Positions 23,125-34,149 of a stretch of 64,000 nucleotides of DNA are shown here, piece by piece (within the stretch, counting starts at the first letter, position 1; the number at the start of each line of letters is the position of its first letter). A program made the translations under genes and the position numbers. This DNA comes from Podarcis raffonei (Eukaryota; Chordata; Lepidosauria; Squamata; Lacertidae), in assembly GCF_027172205.1 (NCBI RefSeq), contig NC_070614.1:36834001-36898000 (forward strand), written 5' to 3'. The notes beneath the pieces are model-generated. The model searched no databases, was not told where the DNA came from, and was given only the letters and a program-made list of their open reading frames with translations.

Positions 23125-26100
23125 CTTTAAAAACAAAACGAAATAAAAAATAAAGGAAGGGAAGAGAGGCAAGCTCTGCTCCTTCTTTAATGGGCGTTCA
23201 GTTCTTTAAGTGTTTGGCTTGAACCTGGGAGGGCAGTGGAAAGTCTCACCATCTGCAAATAAAGCGTGTGGTGGCAATGAAATCATGACACAGATGGCTT
23301 TCTCCTTGACAGTGTGGTGTAGTGGTTAGACTGCAGGGGTCGGCAAGGTTTACCTCGCCTGGGCCGGTTCACTCCAGCGGAGATCCCTTCGTGGGCCGGA
23401 CTGCGCGTGCACTTGAGCACGCGTGCCTGCGATTTCCGGTGTCTGTGTGGACGCAATTTCGGGTGCTGCGGAAGTGACTCCCTGCACCAGTTTAGCATAG
23501 TGCACGGGGGCTCCCCGAACGAGCAGCTCAGTTTGGGGGCAGCTCGTGAGCCGGTTAAACGACCCCCATGGCCCGCTTGTGGCCCATGGGCCTTAGGTTG
23601 CCTACCGCTGGGTTAGAGTGTCGGACGAGGACCTAGAGACCGAAGGGTCCAAATTTCCACTCAGCCATGAAGCTCACTGGGTGACCTCGGGCTAGTCAAT
23701 TTTTCTCAGCCTAACCTACACCACAGGGCCGTTGAGAAGATGAAATGGAAGGCAGTAGAACCACCACATCGTGAACTCCTTGGAGGAGAAAGGCAGGAAA
23801 TAAACACAGCCAACATATAAATAAGTAAATAAATGCCAAGTGCAGGGTGTGTTTTTTACTCCCTCCACCCATCTTATTTTATAAGGGAATATTCCAATAG
23901 GCGACAACACACAGCCCTACCCCCAGTCTGAAATGGTACGGCTAAATAGGAGCTGGACCATCTTGGCTGCGAGTCCTGGAAGACCTGCTCCTTTGCCTTG
24001 CAGGCCACTTTCCACCTGGCCTGGGAAGGCAGGACCTGGACTGACTCCAGCTGCAAAAGTTGAGGCTGCAGAACAAACTCTTGGGTTGGGGTGTTGTTTA
24101 GGGTTGCTGTTTTTTCCATTGGGGTCGTTTGTTGCTGTTACTGAATTTTTTTGTATCTTTATTTTTTAGATCTTATCATGACTTAACGTGGAAGTTGTTC
24201 AATTTGGTTGTGTACTTGTTGAAGGGTTTTATTGTTTTTGACTATTTTAGACAATTTGTTCGCGACGTAAGCCGCCTTGAGCAAGGCCTTAACTACTGAA
24301 AGGTGGCCTGCAAATAAAATGAGGTATGCCTGTATGTTGACCGTTCTGCCTACAATTAACGGGGCTTATTGCGGCTCATGCTTCTGCTCAGCCTTGCTTA
24401 TGGGCCACCAAAACCATCTTCCTTGGCTTGAGACTACAGCCCACACGGCTTCCTGTGGATAGGAATGTGTTCTCAGTCTCAAAGCTTTCTCACCCCAACA
24501 TGGAGATTTTTTTTGGAGCTGAACAGGGGAAAGGAGAGGGAAGTGTTAGGATTTTTAAAAAAAATTTATTTTAAAAAGAATTTAATGGCACAGTGAGGTT
24601 GTTCCCCATCCCCAACACTTACTCCATTATGCCAATTGTTTAATTATCAAGCTCGGCACAGCCTAATTGCTACGTTCAGGGAAAACTGTCGCTGGCTAAC
24701 AGCAGGGGTGGGAACCTGTCTGTTGAGAATAAACACAAGACGACACGAAACAGAAGCAACATGTCCGTCCGACCCCCACCCTCAAATCAAGCTAAAGAAG
24801 AGCACGGGGGGGGGGGAGATGGCGTTGTGACACAACCGCACTCGGAAATGAATGGCACGGTTCCAGGATCTGTGGCAAGGAAGCCAACTCAAGTTCCGCC
24901 CCCCTCCCCACTTCCTTGAGCAGCAGACAGAAAACCTCAGAGACAGCCTAGAGCCATGTGCAGCCTGTATTCAAATAGAAAGCCACCATCCGTCCGCGAT
25001 TCTCAATGGGAGCCAAGTGACGTCACTCTATCCTTGGTATCTCTATGGTAAAAGTTCCATACCGCTTGCATTGGAAAAGAGTGTGTGTTACAGCTTGCTG
25101 TACGTTAAAAGAGAATTATATGAAAATGATGTATAGATGGTATTTGACTCCTACAAGACTAGTGAAAATGTGTAAGAACACAACCAACATATGTTGGAAG
25201 TGTAAAGTTAAAGAAGGTACATTTCACCATATGTTGTGGACATGTAAAAACAGCCAAGGCCTTCTGGGAAATGAAATAAAAACGTTAGCAGGGTTGACAT
25301 AGCACTTGTAATTTAAAATAACAAAGGATAAAAATGAAGTATAATAATTTGGATAAATGTAATTAGATGCAGTTAAAAAAGGAAGATGAATTTTGGAAGC
25401 CAAGAGAGGGGTGAAGGGAACCCCATAAAGGTACAGACATGGACTATGGGTTTGTGAAAACGTGTGTAAAAAACTGTTTTTTCTTTTTGAAACTTTGAAA
25501 ATAAAAATAAAACTTTTAAAAGGAAAAGACTGTGTGTCTGTTCTTCAGTTATGGAACACCTTGCTTTTTGCTACTGTGCAACCACACTTCCTTAAGACCC
25601 TCCTTACAGAGGCCTTTTCTGACGTGTAGCTCAAGCACCCATTTCTGTGTGTCACTGTCAGATGTCAAGTGCTTTAATGCTGCTTAATGGATGTGTTGTA
25701 AACTGCTTCTTGGGCACTGGACAAGCGGATTAAAATAAGTAAGTAAATTCTTCTGGCTATAGTGCTAGTGCTAATATTAATAAAAACAATGATTTTATTA
25801 TTTATACCCCACCCACCTGGCTGGGTTATTAAATACGGGGCTGATTTAGTACCAGAAAGCACAGAAATGAACAGCAACGGGACTTTACCCTGACCTCTAA
25901 AGAAATCTGCCTCTCCAGCAATAGGAGGCTGTTTCTTCCTCTCACCACTGGGGGGGGGGGCTGGGAGCAAACATGCCTCCTATATATCACAGGCCCAGCC
26001 TCAGTTGGGGCAGATGGGTTGGGGCAGCGATGGCTGGATTATGGGGCCCCGAGCAGCGGAGAACCCCAAACTTCCTTCTTAAGCTGTTTCTGCATTGTGC

Positions 26101-29100
26101 TATTATTAGGTGGGTAAAGCTGGGGAAACCCACCCAGATGGGCAGGGTATAAATAATAAATAATTATAAGCTCTCCGTGCTGCAAACCGTCTCCAGAAAT
26201 GCACTTAAATGGGAATAGCTGCACTGCAAGCTTCAGAAAGTTGGCCTTTTAAAAAAGGTGCCTAGTGCCCTCTAGTGCCCAGGAAAGTAGAGCGAAGAGA
26301 GGGAGACGCTGCCACCTAGGCAAGGAGGTGGTGGAAATACATAGGGCAGGGGTAGACAAACTAAGGCCCAGGGGCAGGATCCGGCCCAATCACCTTCTAA
26401 ATCCAGCCCGCGGACAGTCCAGGAATCAGTGTGTTTTTACATGAGTAGAATGTGTCCTTTTATTTAAAATGCATCTCTGGGTTATTTGTGGGGCATAGGA
26501 ATTCGTTCATTTCCCCCCCCCCAAAAAAAATGTAGTCCGGCCCCCCACATGGTCTGAGGGACAGTGGACCGGCCCACAGCTGAAAAAGGTTGCTGACCCC
26601 TGGCATAGGGTTTCATAATTCCAGGCTCTTGTGGAATTTCACTTTGCAAAACGCTGGCTTTTCCAGTCTCAGCCTTCCTTCCCCACCCGCTTTAAAGTAA
26701 ATGCTCCGGCCTCCATTGCTGCAGAGTCAGGATGAGGGCCTGGATCTGGCGGGCGGGCCAAATCCTCACCCCTCACGGGCGACTGCTCACCTGTCATCGT
26801 TACAACTTCAACGGGCGCTGGCTCCCACCTATTTGCAGGTGTGGTTTGGATGCCTACAAACTGATGTTTTTTTTATGCAGACCAGGAAGGCAGTTTGCAG
26901 AGGGAAAATATCAGTTTGCAGGCACTTTTTGAATTGTGGCCACACCTGTGTATGGATAAAACTCCAAAGTCTGTCAGTGCCGATCAGCGAGGTCCGTTTG
27001 CCAAAAAAGAATCAGGAGCATGATTTTAAGCTCCCGTTTCTGCAGCCTTGTCTGTACCTGACCCACATCTGGTGGTTGTTTGTGGAGGAACAGCCTTGTG
27101 GGCCAAATCAGGACTCCTGCCGGGCCTGATCAGAGCCTTTGGGCTGGAGGTTCCTAACCAACATGGGGAGAATAAAGCTTGAAATGGCGATCATGCTCAG
27201 CCCTGCCCTTCTTCACTCCATGAAAAATATTCAGGAAGCTGGAAAACTGTGGCAGCAGAATCATTTATTTTAAACAGAATTCTAGTTTCCCCGTTGGAAA
27301 AACTCAGTGGCAGTCCAGACATTCGCACCAAGTTCATGCCACAGATTGGTGGGAAAGGGAGGGAAAGGAACCCATTTATTTCTGCCTACCTGGAACTCCT
27401 CCTGATCCTTCAGTAGCTGGCACCGCTCCTTTAAGAGCTCCTCGAGGGCCAAATCCGGCTCTTGACACTCCCGCACTCCCTGAGTAAAATCTGTTACCAG
27501 GCTTGGGAGGGCAAGGAGGGGGAAGGAATGACAGATTAGAGATGAGCATGTGAGACCTGTGAATGTTGTGGATTCCTCTTCACAATTCCTGCCTGCCTGC
27601 CTGCCAGCCAGCCCCTCCATCAGGCTACTCCATTTCATCCTCCACACTTTTCCTTTCCAAGTGACACCCAACATCTCATAGCTACTGAGCATGCTTAGTC
27701 CTGACTGAACTGTTTTGTTGCTGTTTCTTTGCCCTATTAAGTTTCATTTCTTCAAAGGTTTTCCTCCTCTTTTAAGTTCTGCAAATCTCGCATGGTTTCC
27801 CCAGCATGCTGATGCTTCCCCACTTGTTTCTTAGTAGACCCATTTTTGGCTGTGCCGCTGCCGGCATGCACTGTTTTGAGTCCGCCAACAGAGGGAGTGA
27901 CAGGGAAAGTCTTGTAGTCTGAAACAGTTCAGCCTAAGCTCACGTCTACACCCTCGGTGAGAACTAGACTGGAGAACGCTCAGGCTTGTATACCTCTGGC
28001 CTATAACAAGAAACAAAGCTCTCCTCCCCAAATAACTCAACGACACCAGTGCCAAGCATGCCAGCAGCCCTCAATAGATCAGTCAGAGATCCCCCTGGAT
28101 CCTGGCTCTCATTCTCTGCAGCCCAGTCCCCTCGATACCTGCACAAGGCTCCCAAGACGTGTTCATGGAAAGTGCTGTGTTCAGACCGGATCAGGGCCAC
28201 CAGCTGCTGGACCATCCCCATGGAACAGAGAGCCTCTGTGGAGAGAAAGGGGTGGAAAAGCTGAGGAGAGACACGTCCACTTACGGGAACATGCTGACGC
28301 CATACCACCTAGGTGGGCAGTATCACAGTCCCTGCCAATGTGGGGCTTCTGAAATGCATCATTGTCAGCCTCCTTCAGCCAATTGGGCTTGATGAAGGCC
28401 TACTTTGGGGACAGCCCAAGATTGGTGGGAGATGGCCACGTCCACTGCGTGCAGCCGTAACAATTTCACAAACCAAAGAACAGCTCTTCAAGGCATCCTT
28501 CTACAGTTCTCCTCACGACGTTTCCGAGCACAATTAAAAGTGTTGGCGCTGACCTTTAAAGCCCTAAACCGTCTCAATCCTGTATACCTGAAAGAGTGTC
28601 TCCACTGCCATCGTTTAGCCCGGACGCTGAGGCCCAGTGCCGAGGGCCTTCTGGCAGTTCCCTGCAAGAAGTGAGGTTACAGGGAACCAGGCAGAGGGCC
28701 TTCTCGGTAGTGGCGCCCGCCCTGTGGAACACCCTCCCATCAGATGTCAAGGAAATAAACAACTATCTGACTTTTAGAAGACATCTGAAGGCAGTCCTGT
28801 ATTGGGAGATTTTTAATGCTTGATGTTTTTATTATGTTTTTAGAAATGCTGTAAGCCGCTCAGAGTGGCTAGGGAAACCCAGCCAGATGGATGGGGTATA
28901 AATAATGAATTATTATTATGATTATTATATTATTACCTTTCTGCTCTGGGTGGTTTATGAGGAGGTTCTGTAGGAGAAAGGCAGATTTCACCTTCAGCTT
29001 CTGCACGTTGCTTTGCATGGCCCTCATGAGGACTGAGAAGCCATCAAGACGTAGGAACTGCTGAAGGCCTGCTTCCTGGGCTCTTACCAAACCTGGCAAT

Positions 29101-32100
29101 GCAACAAGGGGCAGAGAGAAAGGGGGGGGGAGAGATTGGGTTCATTAGCAAAATGCAGTTCACAAAAATCAGTGGGACCCCATTAATATGATTTTCACTC
29201 GCATGTGGGGAAACCCTCAGCTAATTAAGCTCCCAAGCCTGAAATGGTGGCTTGACTCAGGGGTAAGGAAGCAGCCTCCATGTCCCCCTGACTCCATCTC
29301 CCATGAGTCACAGACAGCATGGCCAACAGTGAGGACTGATGGGAATTGAAGTCTGAAGGGCCAGAGCTTCCCTCCGCTGCTTTGGCTCATTTATCTGGTA
29401 ACGTAATAAAACGCTGAGCTTGTTGCTAATGTAAGGGCTTTGCTATCTCAGAGGGCTGGATCAGAAGTGAGATGGACAAACTGCATTTGTCTTTCCCAAG
29501 GGGAAAGCCAGATGAACCGTTTGAGGGGAGTGTGCATTTAATCCTCCCACCTCAATGCTTGGTCACTCAAACCACGGTTTACCCTGAAAGGAAAATTCAA
29601 ACCACAGTTTACTCTGCTGAACAGAAAATGCAGGCAGTTGTATTGCTGCAGGACTAATCAATTCACCCTTTCCAACAGGTCAGAAAATTCCCGCACTCAC
29701 AGGAGATGGCAAACAGCGCCTTGATCCGGACGGCCTCACTGGGATCGTGGTCCAGCAGCTTCAGCAGCTTCCTCATGCAGCCCAGCGCCAGGGCCTGCTC
29801 CTGCACCTTGGGCACGTTCTGGGCACAGGTGCCCACCAGGTGAGCAGCTCGCCAACGCAGCTCCTGCTCCTCGTGCTCCAGGTACCGGTGTGCTAACAGC
29901 CGCATGCCCTCCAGTTTGCAGAAGTCTGGAAGGACAGCAAAAGGGTCAATGGAAAGCAGGCAGCACAACAGAATGGTAGGATATCTTGCAAACCCAGCCA
30001 GCACTATGACTTAGCTGTGGCTCACTGGGGTTACAAAGGGTAACTACTTTCCACCATATAAACTTGGAACCGTTGGGTGCGATTTACTCTTTAATTTTAT
30101 TTCTTTCAACCATTTATATACACCACTTAACACCATAATCATAAATAGTGGCACCCTCCCTGTGGGACGCCCTCCCATCAGATGACAAGGAGATAAAGAA
30201 CTATACAACTTTTAGAAGACATCTGAAGGCAGCCCTGTATCAGGAATTTTTCATTTCTTACGTTTTATTACGCTTTTGTATTTTGCTGGAAGCCACCCAG
30301 GGTGACTGGGGAAGCCCAGCCAGATGGACAGGGTGTAAATATTAATATTAATCTCTAGGCAGTGTACAGCAAGAGTTTAGAAAGATACAGTAAAGATAAA
30401 ATCAGTTTATATTTAAAAAATCAGAATGTTTACTTAAAAACCCAGCTGAAATAAAAAGATATTTGCTGGGTGCTGGATAGTCAATGAAGGAGAGGCCTGT
30501 CTGATCTCAGCTGACTCTCCACAGATTGGGGCCTGCAATATTAATGCATGGTTTCTGGCATCCCAGCCATGAGGGACCCTCAAACAGTGACCCTCCTGAA
30601 GCCCTCAGTGAATCAAATCTTTAATGTCTCCTGGACCCAAGTTGTTAAGAGCCTTGGAAATTAAGAGAATAATATGCTCCTAAGGACATTTCTCACTTCT
30701 TAGTTCTTAGATGAATCTCAATTTCCTAGTGTTTCCACGCCAAATTACTCAAGGCACCCTCTTCCCCACTCTCTTGCACACTCTCTTTCTCCCTTGCACA
30801 CATACAGAGGAATGGGGCCTTTTCTATACCTGCAGCATTGTCCAAGTTTTCACACAGCTCTGCCAGAAGGTCCAAGGCACCTTCTCTGTTCTCAAGGTCT
30901 GAATGTGCTTCCTCTGAACTCTCCCCTCCACGTTCTGCTCCGGGGGTTGGTGGCTCCAGCAGCCTCAGACATTCCTTCATCTGTTCCACCTCGTCCACTT
31001 GCCCCCGGAAGGCCTCGACCATCGCCTCCTGCAGCCACTGTCTCCGCTGCAGAGCGGCATAGGGAACAGAGGTGAATGAAAAGGAAACATATTGGGAATT
31101 TCATACACACGTGTCCTTCCTCTTCCTGCCAATAGCTCACTCCTTCCCCCAGAAATAACCTAACTTTTATCTCCTAGCCCCCATATTAGACACCACCTCT
31201 CTCCTAGAAGAGTCTTACTTTTCAGCACCTGCCAGTCTAGTTCCTTGCATACACCGCTGAGTTAGGGGAAGTTGTGCTTAGAAAATTGGCTTTTGGGTCC
31301 TCGCTGCTGTCGTCAACTCCTCTTGGAGCTGCCAACTTTAGACAGGAGCCAAACTGTATCTCTGCAGTGACCCTGTGACCCTCCAGACATTGATGGACTC
31401 AGCCCCTGCTGGCAAACCCGTGGGCACAGATGTTGGAAGCTGTCATACAGCAATAGCCGAGAGGGCTCCTGGTTCCTCAAACTGGTTTCAACAGCGCTTT
31501 GATAGGCAGGGAATGCTGTCTTATCTCCATGCCCCTCCAAACGTCAGCTGCTGATTTGTGAATGCTAACCGCTGCTGTTAAAGGCACAGGAGCAGGCCAG
31601 CTTGAGATCTTTTTTTCCTAGCCCCAAGCTAGTTGCATGGTGCAATGGTTAAGGCCAGGAATGGACAGTGTATCTATGTATGAATACACAAACACTTTTT
31701 GCAAATTATAGATAGATGATAGATAGATATAGATATATCTATATCTAGATTTGTATTATTTTTATTTCTAGCTTCACAGCATTCGTTGGATGAGCTTAAT
31801 AATGTAATAGCAACACAGGGAATATATTTGGATAATACCTCCTAGGCTGCTTCTCATCCAACCTGCTCTGCACCTCGCTAGATAATCTTGGTATTTAGCT
31901 TCCGCAATCAACACTAGCTTTAACGCACCAGGATCGCAGGACAGCACCTTCCTCAAACTCATTCCCCAGATCTAACAACCATTTGACCTCACCACCACCC
32001 CTCCTATAAAAGCCAAGCCACGCACCTCATCAGACATGGGCTCCATCGGGGCAGGTTCAGCATTCCCTGCAGTGACCGCCATCTGCAGCAAGCCCTGGAG

Positions 32101-32154
32101 GTTGCGGGGCGGTTCGCGGGGTGGCTGGTTCCCACCGGCACCTCCTTCAGCCAT
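23047..32154 (-). CDS. HSPBP1: HSPBP1, Hsp70-binding protein 1 (all seven coding exons)
   Basis: HspBP1 binds the Hsp70 ATPase domain in the cytosol, promotes nucleotide exchange and inhibits CHIP-dependent ubiquitination. The coding sequence joins 32154-32026, 31046-30830, 29925-29701, 29092-28937, 28235-28139, 27501-27390 and 23124-23047. These total 1014 nt, or 337 residues plus TAA, and every junction has an AG acceptor, a GT donor and a matching phase. The N-terminal segment (residues 1-43) contains PPRNLQGLLQMA, the family start of the folded part. Residues from about 45 onward form the armadillo-like core, with LRWRAAHLVGTCAQNVPKVQ, LRLDGFSVLMRAM, KSAFLLQNLL and HEHVLGALCSLVTDF. It ends DDNSMDR. 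Human HSPBP1 has 359 residues. The shorter length here comes mainly from absence of the N-terminal polyglycine tract. The ATG is chosen because it opens the conserved N-terminus, 7 codons before NQPP. Confidence 0.95.
23311..23830 (+). mobile_element. Sauria-type SINE split by a hAT element (HSPBP1 intron 7)
   Basis: The SINE head 'agtgtggtgtagtggttaga' at 23311 is interrupted by the hAT element at 23332-23610. It resumes as 'ggttagagtgtcggac' with 'gctcactgggtgacctcggg' and an end near 'ggcaggaaataaacacagcc'. Joining the two flanks gives the usual SINE text. Confidence 0.85.
23332..23610. mobile_element. Non-autonomous hAT element nested in a SINE
   Basis: The left end 'caggggtcggcaaggtt' and the right end 'ggttgcctaccgctg' are roughly inverted. 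The target copies are GGTTAGAC (23324-23331) and GGTTAGAG (23611-23618), 7 of 8 identical. The interior is CpG-rich and non-coding. Confidence 0.75.
25040..25525 (+). mobile_element. L1 LINE 3' end (HSPBP1 intron 7)
   Basis: The frame 25045-25302 encodes MMYRWYLTPTRLVKM followed by ICWKCKVKEGTFHHMLWTC. This matches the C-terminal cysteine-histidine region of L1 ORF2 (W..TP.....CW.C....GT..H..W.C). The 3' UTR ends with an A-rich 'gaaaataaaaataaaacttt'. It is 5'-truncated and in the orientation opposite to HSPBP1. Confidence 0.88.
25540..26170. mobile_element. Cluster of decayed LINE tails
   Basis: At 25540-25745 there is a CR1/L2-like remnant starting 'atggaacaccttgctttt'. At 25780-25840 a tail lies in reverse ('tttataccccacccacct'). 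At 26095-26170 a tail lies forward ('ccagatgggcagggtataaa' plus 'taataaataatta'). Each is short and without coding sequence. Confidence 0.6.
26347..26602. mobile_element. Non-autonomous hAT element (copy 1 of 2)
   Basis: Starts CAGGGGTAGACAAACT and ends GGTTGCTGACCCCTG, flanked by ACATAGGG (26339-26346) and GCATAGGG (26603-26610), 7 of 8 identical. Its interior, including 'atcagtgtgtttttacatga' and 'tagaatgtgtccttttattt', is almost identical to the copy at 63428-63679. Confidence 0.87.
27390..27501 (-). CDS. HSPBP1: HSPBP1 exon 7
   Basis: Starts after a pyrimidine-rich CCCTCCCAAG acceptor with LVTDFTQGVRECQEPDL and ends LLKDQEEFQ before GTAGGC. It encodes residues 275-312. The acceptor uses AAG instead of the usual CAG or TAG, but the phase and the homology both require it. 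The next intron is the longest in the gene at about 4.3 kb. Confidence 0.94.
28139..28235 (-). CDS. HSPBP1: HSPBP1 exon 6
   Basis: Starts after CTCTCCACAG with ALCSMGMVQQLVALIRSEHS and ends FHEHVLGALC plus two bases before GTATCG. It encodes residues 243-275. It is 97 nt, phase 1 in and phase 2 out. Confidence 0.95.
28453..28934 (+). mobile_element. CR1/L2-type LINE 3' end in HSPBP1 intron 5
   Basis: The frames encode VLALTFKALNRLNPVYLKEC and QRAFSVVAPALWNTLPSDVK, the C-terminal signature of CR1/L2-type ORF2. This is followed by FRRHLKAVLY, a short 3' UTR ('gggtataaataatgaatt') and an (ATT)n tail at 28908-28934. It is 5'-truncated, in the opposite orientation to the gene, and fills most of the 701-bp intron 5. 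The tail stops one or two bases from the exon 5 donor. A reversed relative is at 54272-54662. Confidence 0.9.
28937..29092 (-). CDS. HSPBP1: HSPBP1 exon 5, donor abutting a LINE tail
   Basis: Starts after GCATTGCCAG with LVRAQEAGLQQFLRLDG and ends LLINHPEQK plus one base. The donor is GTAATA rather than GTAAGT or GTGAGT. Everything from about the fourth intron base onward is the (ATT)n tail of a LINE lying in the opposite orientation at 28453-28934. The coding content is intact, with residues 191-243 and phase 1 at both ends. Confidence 0.94.
29250..29372. mobile_element. Decayed palindromic MITE (HSPBP1 intron 4)
   Basis: 'gactccatctcccatgagtc', 'cagcatggccaacagtgagg' and 'gatgggaattgaagtctgaa' followed by 'gggccagag' follow the order of the 59400 family. 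The arms are weakly inverted. Confidence 0.5.
29701..29925 (-). CDS. HSPBP1: HSPBP1 exon 4
   Basis: Starts DFCKLEGMRLLAHRYLEHEE after a CTTCCAG acceptor and ends ALFAISC before GTGAGT. It encodes residues 116-191 of the armadillo core, including LRWRAAHLVGTCAQNVPKVQ. It is the longest coding exon at 225 nt and is phase 1 at both ends. Confidence 0.96.
30140..30350 (+). mobile_element. CR1/L2-type LINE 3' end (HSPBP1 intron 3)
   Basis: The frame 30148-30345 encodes SLWDALPSDDKEIKNYTTFR and then RHLKAALYQEF, the same C-terminal signature as at 28720. A 'cagccagatggacagggtgt' 3' UTR and an 'attaatatta' tail follow. It is shorter than the intron 5 copy. Confidence 0.8.
30830..31046 (-). CDS. HSPBP1: HSPBP1 exon 3
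   Basis: Starts after CTCTGCAG with RRQWLQEAMVEAFRGQ and ends DLLAELCENLDNAA plus one base before GTATAG. It encodes residues 44-116. The frame is phase 0 in and phase 1 out. The middle part (after LRLLEPPTPGAE) is the variable acidic linker of the family. Confidence 0.95.
31706..31752. repeat. GATA/ATAG microsatellite
   Basis: A short degenerate tract of ATAG/GATA units merging into 'tagatatatctatatctaga', which is self-complementary. It lies in HSPBP1 intron 2. Confidence 0.8.
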
Positions 32155-32195
32155 GGTTGGGGAATGCCGTTCCAGTCAGTAGGCAGCTCACAAAG
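32026..32195 (-). CDS. HSPBP1: HSPBP1 exon 2 (start codon at 32154)
   Basis: The acceptor TTTTTCTTTAAAG precedes CTTTG at 32195, leaving 41 nt of 5' UTR before the ATG at 32154-32152. It encodes residues 1-43, ending MSDE, then GTGCGTGG. The donor is in phase 0. The protein N-terminus is glycine- and proline-rich but lacks a long polyglycine run. Confidence 0.93.
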
Positions 32196-33689
32196 CTTTA
32201 AAGAAAAAGGAGAGAGAATGAGAAACGAGCATGACTGAGAAAGCAGGGGGTAGGCCTACCGGCCCAAGTTCATCCTGCCAAGACACTTACCAGGTGTGTC
32301 TTGGCTCCAGCTCTACTTTTGTGCAAACACCATTACTATACTGATAAATGGGACCTGCAACAAAGTGTTGCAGCGTGGAGTGCTCCTGTTCAGGGTTCCG
32401 GCCAGGGTATGAAATTCAGTCCCTACACACCCAAAAATCAGCCAGCATTTCATGGCACTAAGCATGTTCAGTCCTCAATGGGCTGCTTTTGAGGTTTCCC
32501 CACACTTAGGGTTTCTCCCGCCCCCCCAAGATTTGTTTGGGGTTTCTCCAAATCTGTTAATGTCCATTATTATTTAAACTTCTATCTTGCCCTTCCTCCC
32601 AGAGGACCATTTTGGCCACCTAAAGGTCCAGACTTGGAGGATGAGTATGCTGTTAGTACATACAGGATTCAGGCTTCCACATTTCCAGACTCACATTGGG
32701 AATTCTGCTGCTACCCTCTGACAAGGCCCAGGTTTCCATTCAAGCCTGAAAATGTAGAAGAGGCTCGTGGGGCTCTCCTTCCCCAGCTCAAAGACTGAAT
32801 AAGAAGACTGGGGCTTGCTTGGAAACTGCTCTGCCAAGGAACCTGGAGCAATTTGGCCATGCAGCAATAAACTGTCAAGAACCTAGCCATCCTTTCCTGA
32901 AAGTGTGGCTTCACAACGAGGGCAGAGGTAGCCACAACTTTTGGCTTGGTTATCGAGACCACGCCAAAAATCACACAGCTCTGAATTTATTTACAGGATA
33001 CTTTCAAAGCACAGCCTAAAAGTCAAGACAGAGGGAGAAAGATGGAGGCAAGGGTAAACGCCACACCAAGATACCAAGGGGGGATAACCCCACCTTTCCA
33101 TTTCCCACTGTTTATAGCGCTCAGGAGTAAGCCACCTTTCTCCCACTGGATGCTATCTCATTTGCATCACTTGGGAGATGGTCTGGGAGAGGCCACAAAC
33201 AGAATATATCTAGCATCCAGAGTCCCCTCACAGAGCAACAAATCTCAGAAGAATCGAACTTTAGCTGTTGGCTCTGTGAGGTGGATGGGGATCTCCTAAC
33301 AACTCACAGCATCGTTAACAAAGTACAGCTCTCAGGATTTTTTGGGAGAAAACAAGGCCTCTTCAAAGTGATGTGACACTTCTATAAATGTATTGTGTAG
33401 TTGGGGCCTTGGCCTGACCCAACAGGGCTCTTCCTTAAGGTTGGTTACTCTACTCCACCAGCCAGATGCTTCCATAGGAACACAGGAAACTGTATAGTAT
33501 CAGTGGTCAGTCTACACTGACTGGCAGCAGACCTCCAGGATTTCAGACACGGGTCTTTCTCCCAACCCAGGAGAGGCCAGGGATTGAACCTTGGCCAACC
33601 CTTCTTCCCCTTCCAGCAAGCCCACTCGCCAAGGCTCAAAAGCCGCTAGCCCAACTCCAGAGTTTCCGCCCTACCTTCTCCCCACACTT

Positions 33690-34090
33690 TTTTTTAAAAA
33701 AAGTTTTAAATTAAGTTTTACAGTTTTATCATCATCACAATCAACATTATCTCAAAAACAAAATAGAATATAAATCCCCCCCAGCTCCCCCTCCCCCCGA
33801 CTTCCCTCAACTTCCTTTTCTGGTTCTTTGAGTGTTTGCTTCCCCTGCTTATTTTATTCTACCTTAATATTGCAATCTTCAACTTGAATATTATTATATC
33901 CTTAACATTTTTATACCATACCTGTTTTCATATTTCCTCTTACACTTTATTTTCCAGTTTTTACATCTTAATTTCTATGTTGCTGGTTGTACTTGTTTAC
34001 TCAAACCCTGCTAGTGAGTCCACTTCTTTCTGTAAACGCAGCATACATGGTTCCCAGTCTTTTTAAAAGTCTCTATTGTCCTTGTCTCAC
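33690..34090 (-). mobile_element. L1-like 3' UTR (HSPBP1 intron 1)
   Basis: An AT-rich stretch starting with a poly-T tract ('cttttttttaaaaaaagttt'), then a C-rich segment ('cccccgacttccctcaactt') and T-rich text with 'tctttctgtaaacgcagcat'. On the minus strand this has the look of a reptile L1 3' UTR ending in poly-A. There is no ORF2 sequence, so the assignment depends on the overall layout. Confidence 0.5.
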
Positions 34091-34149
34091 CTTCTCCCCA
34101 CACGTAACCAAGCAGCTTTTCATTTTTCTAAAAAAAATAAATCAGCTGT

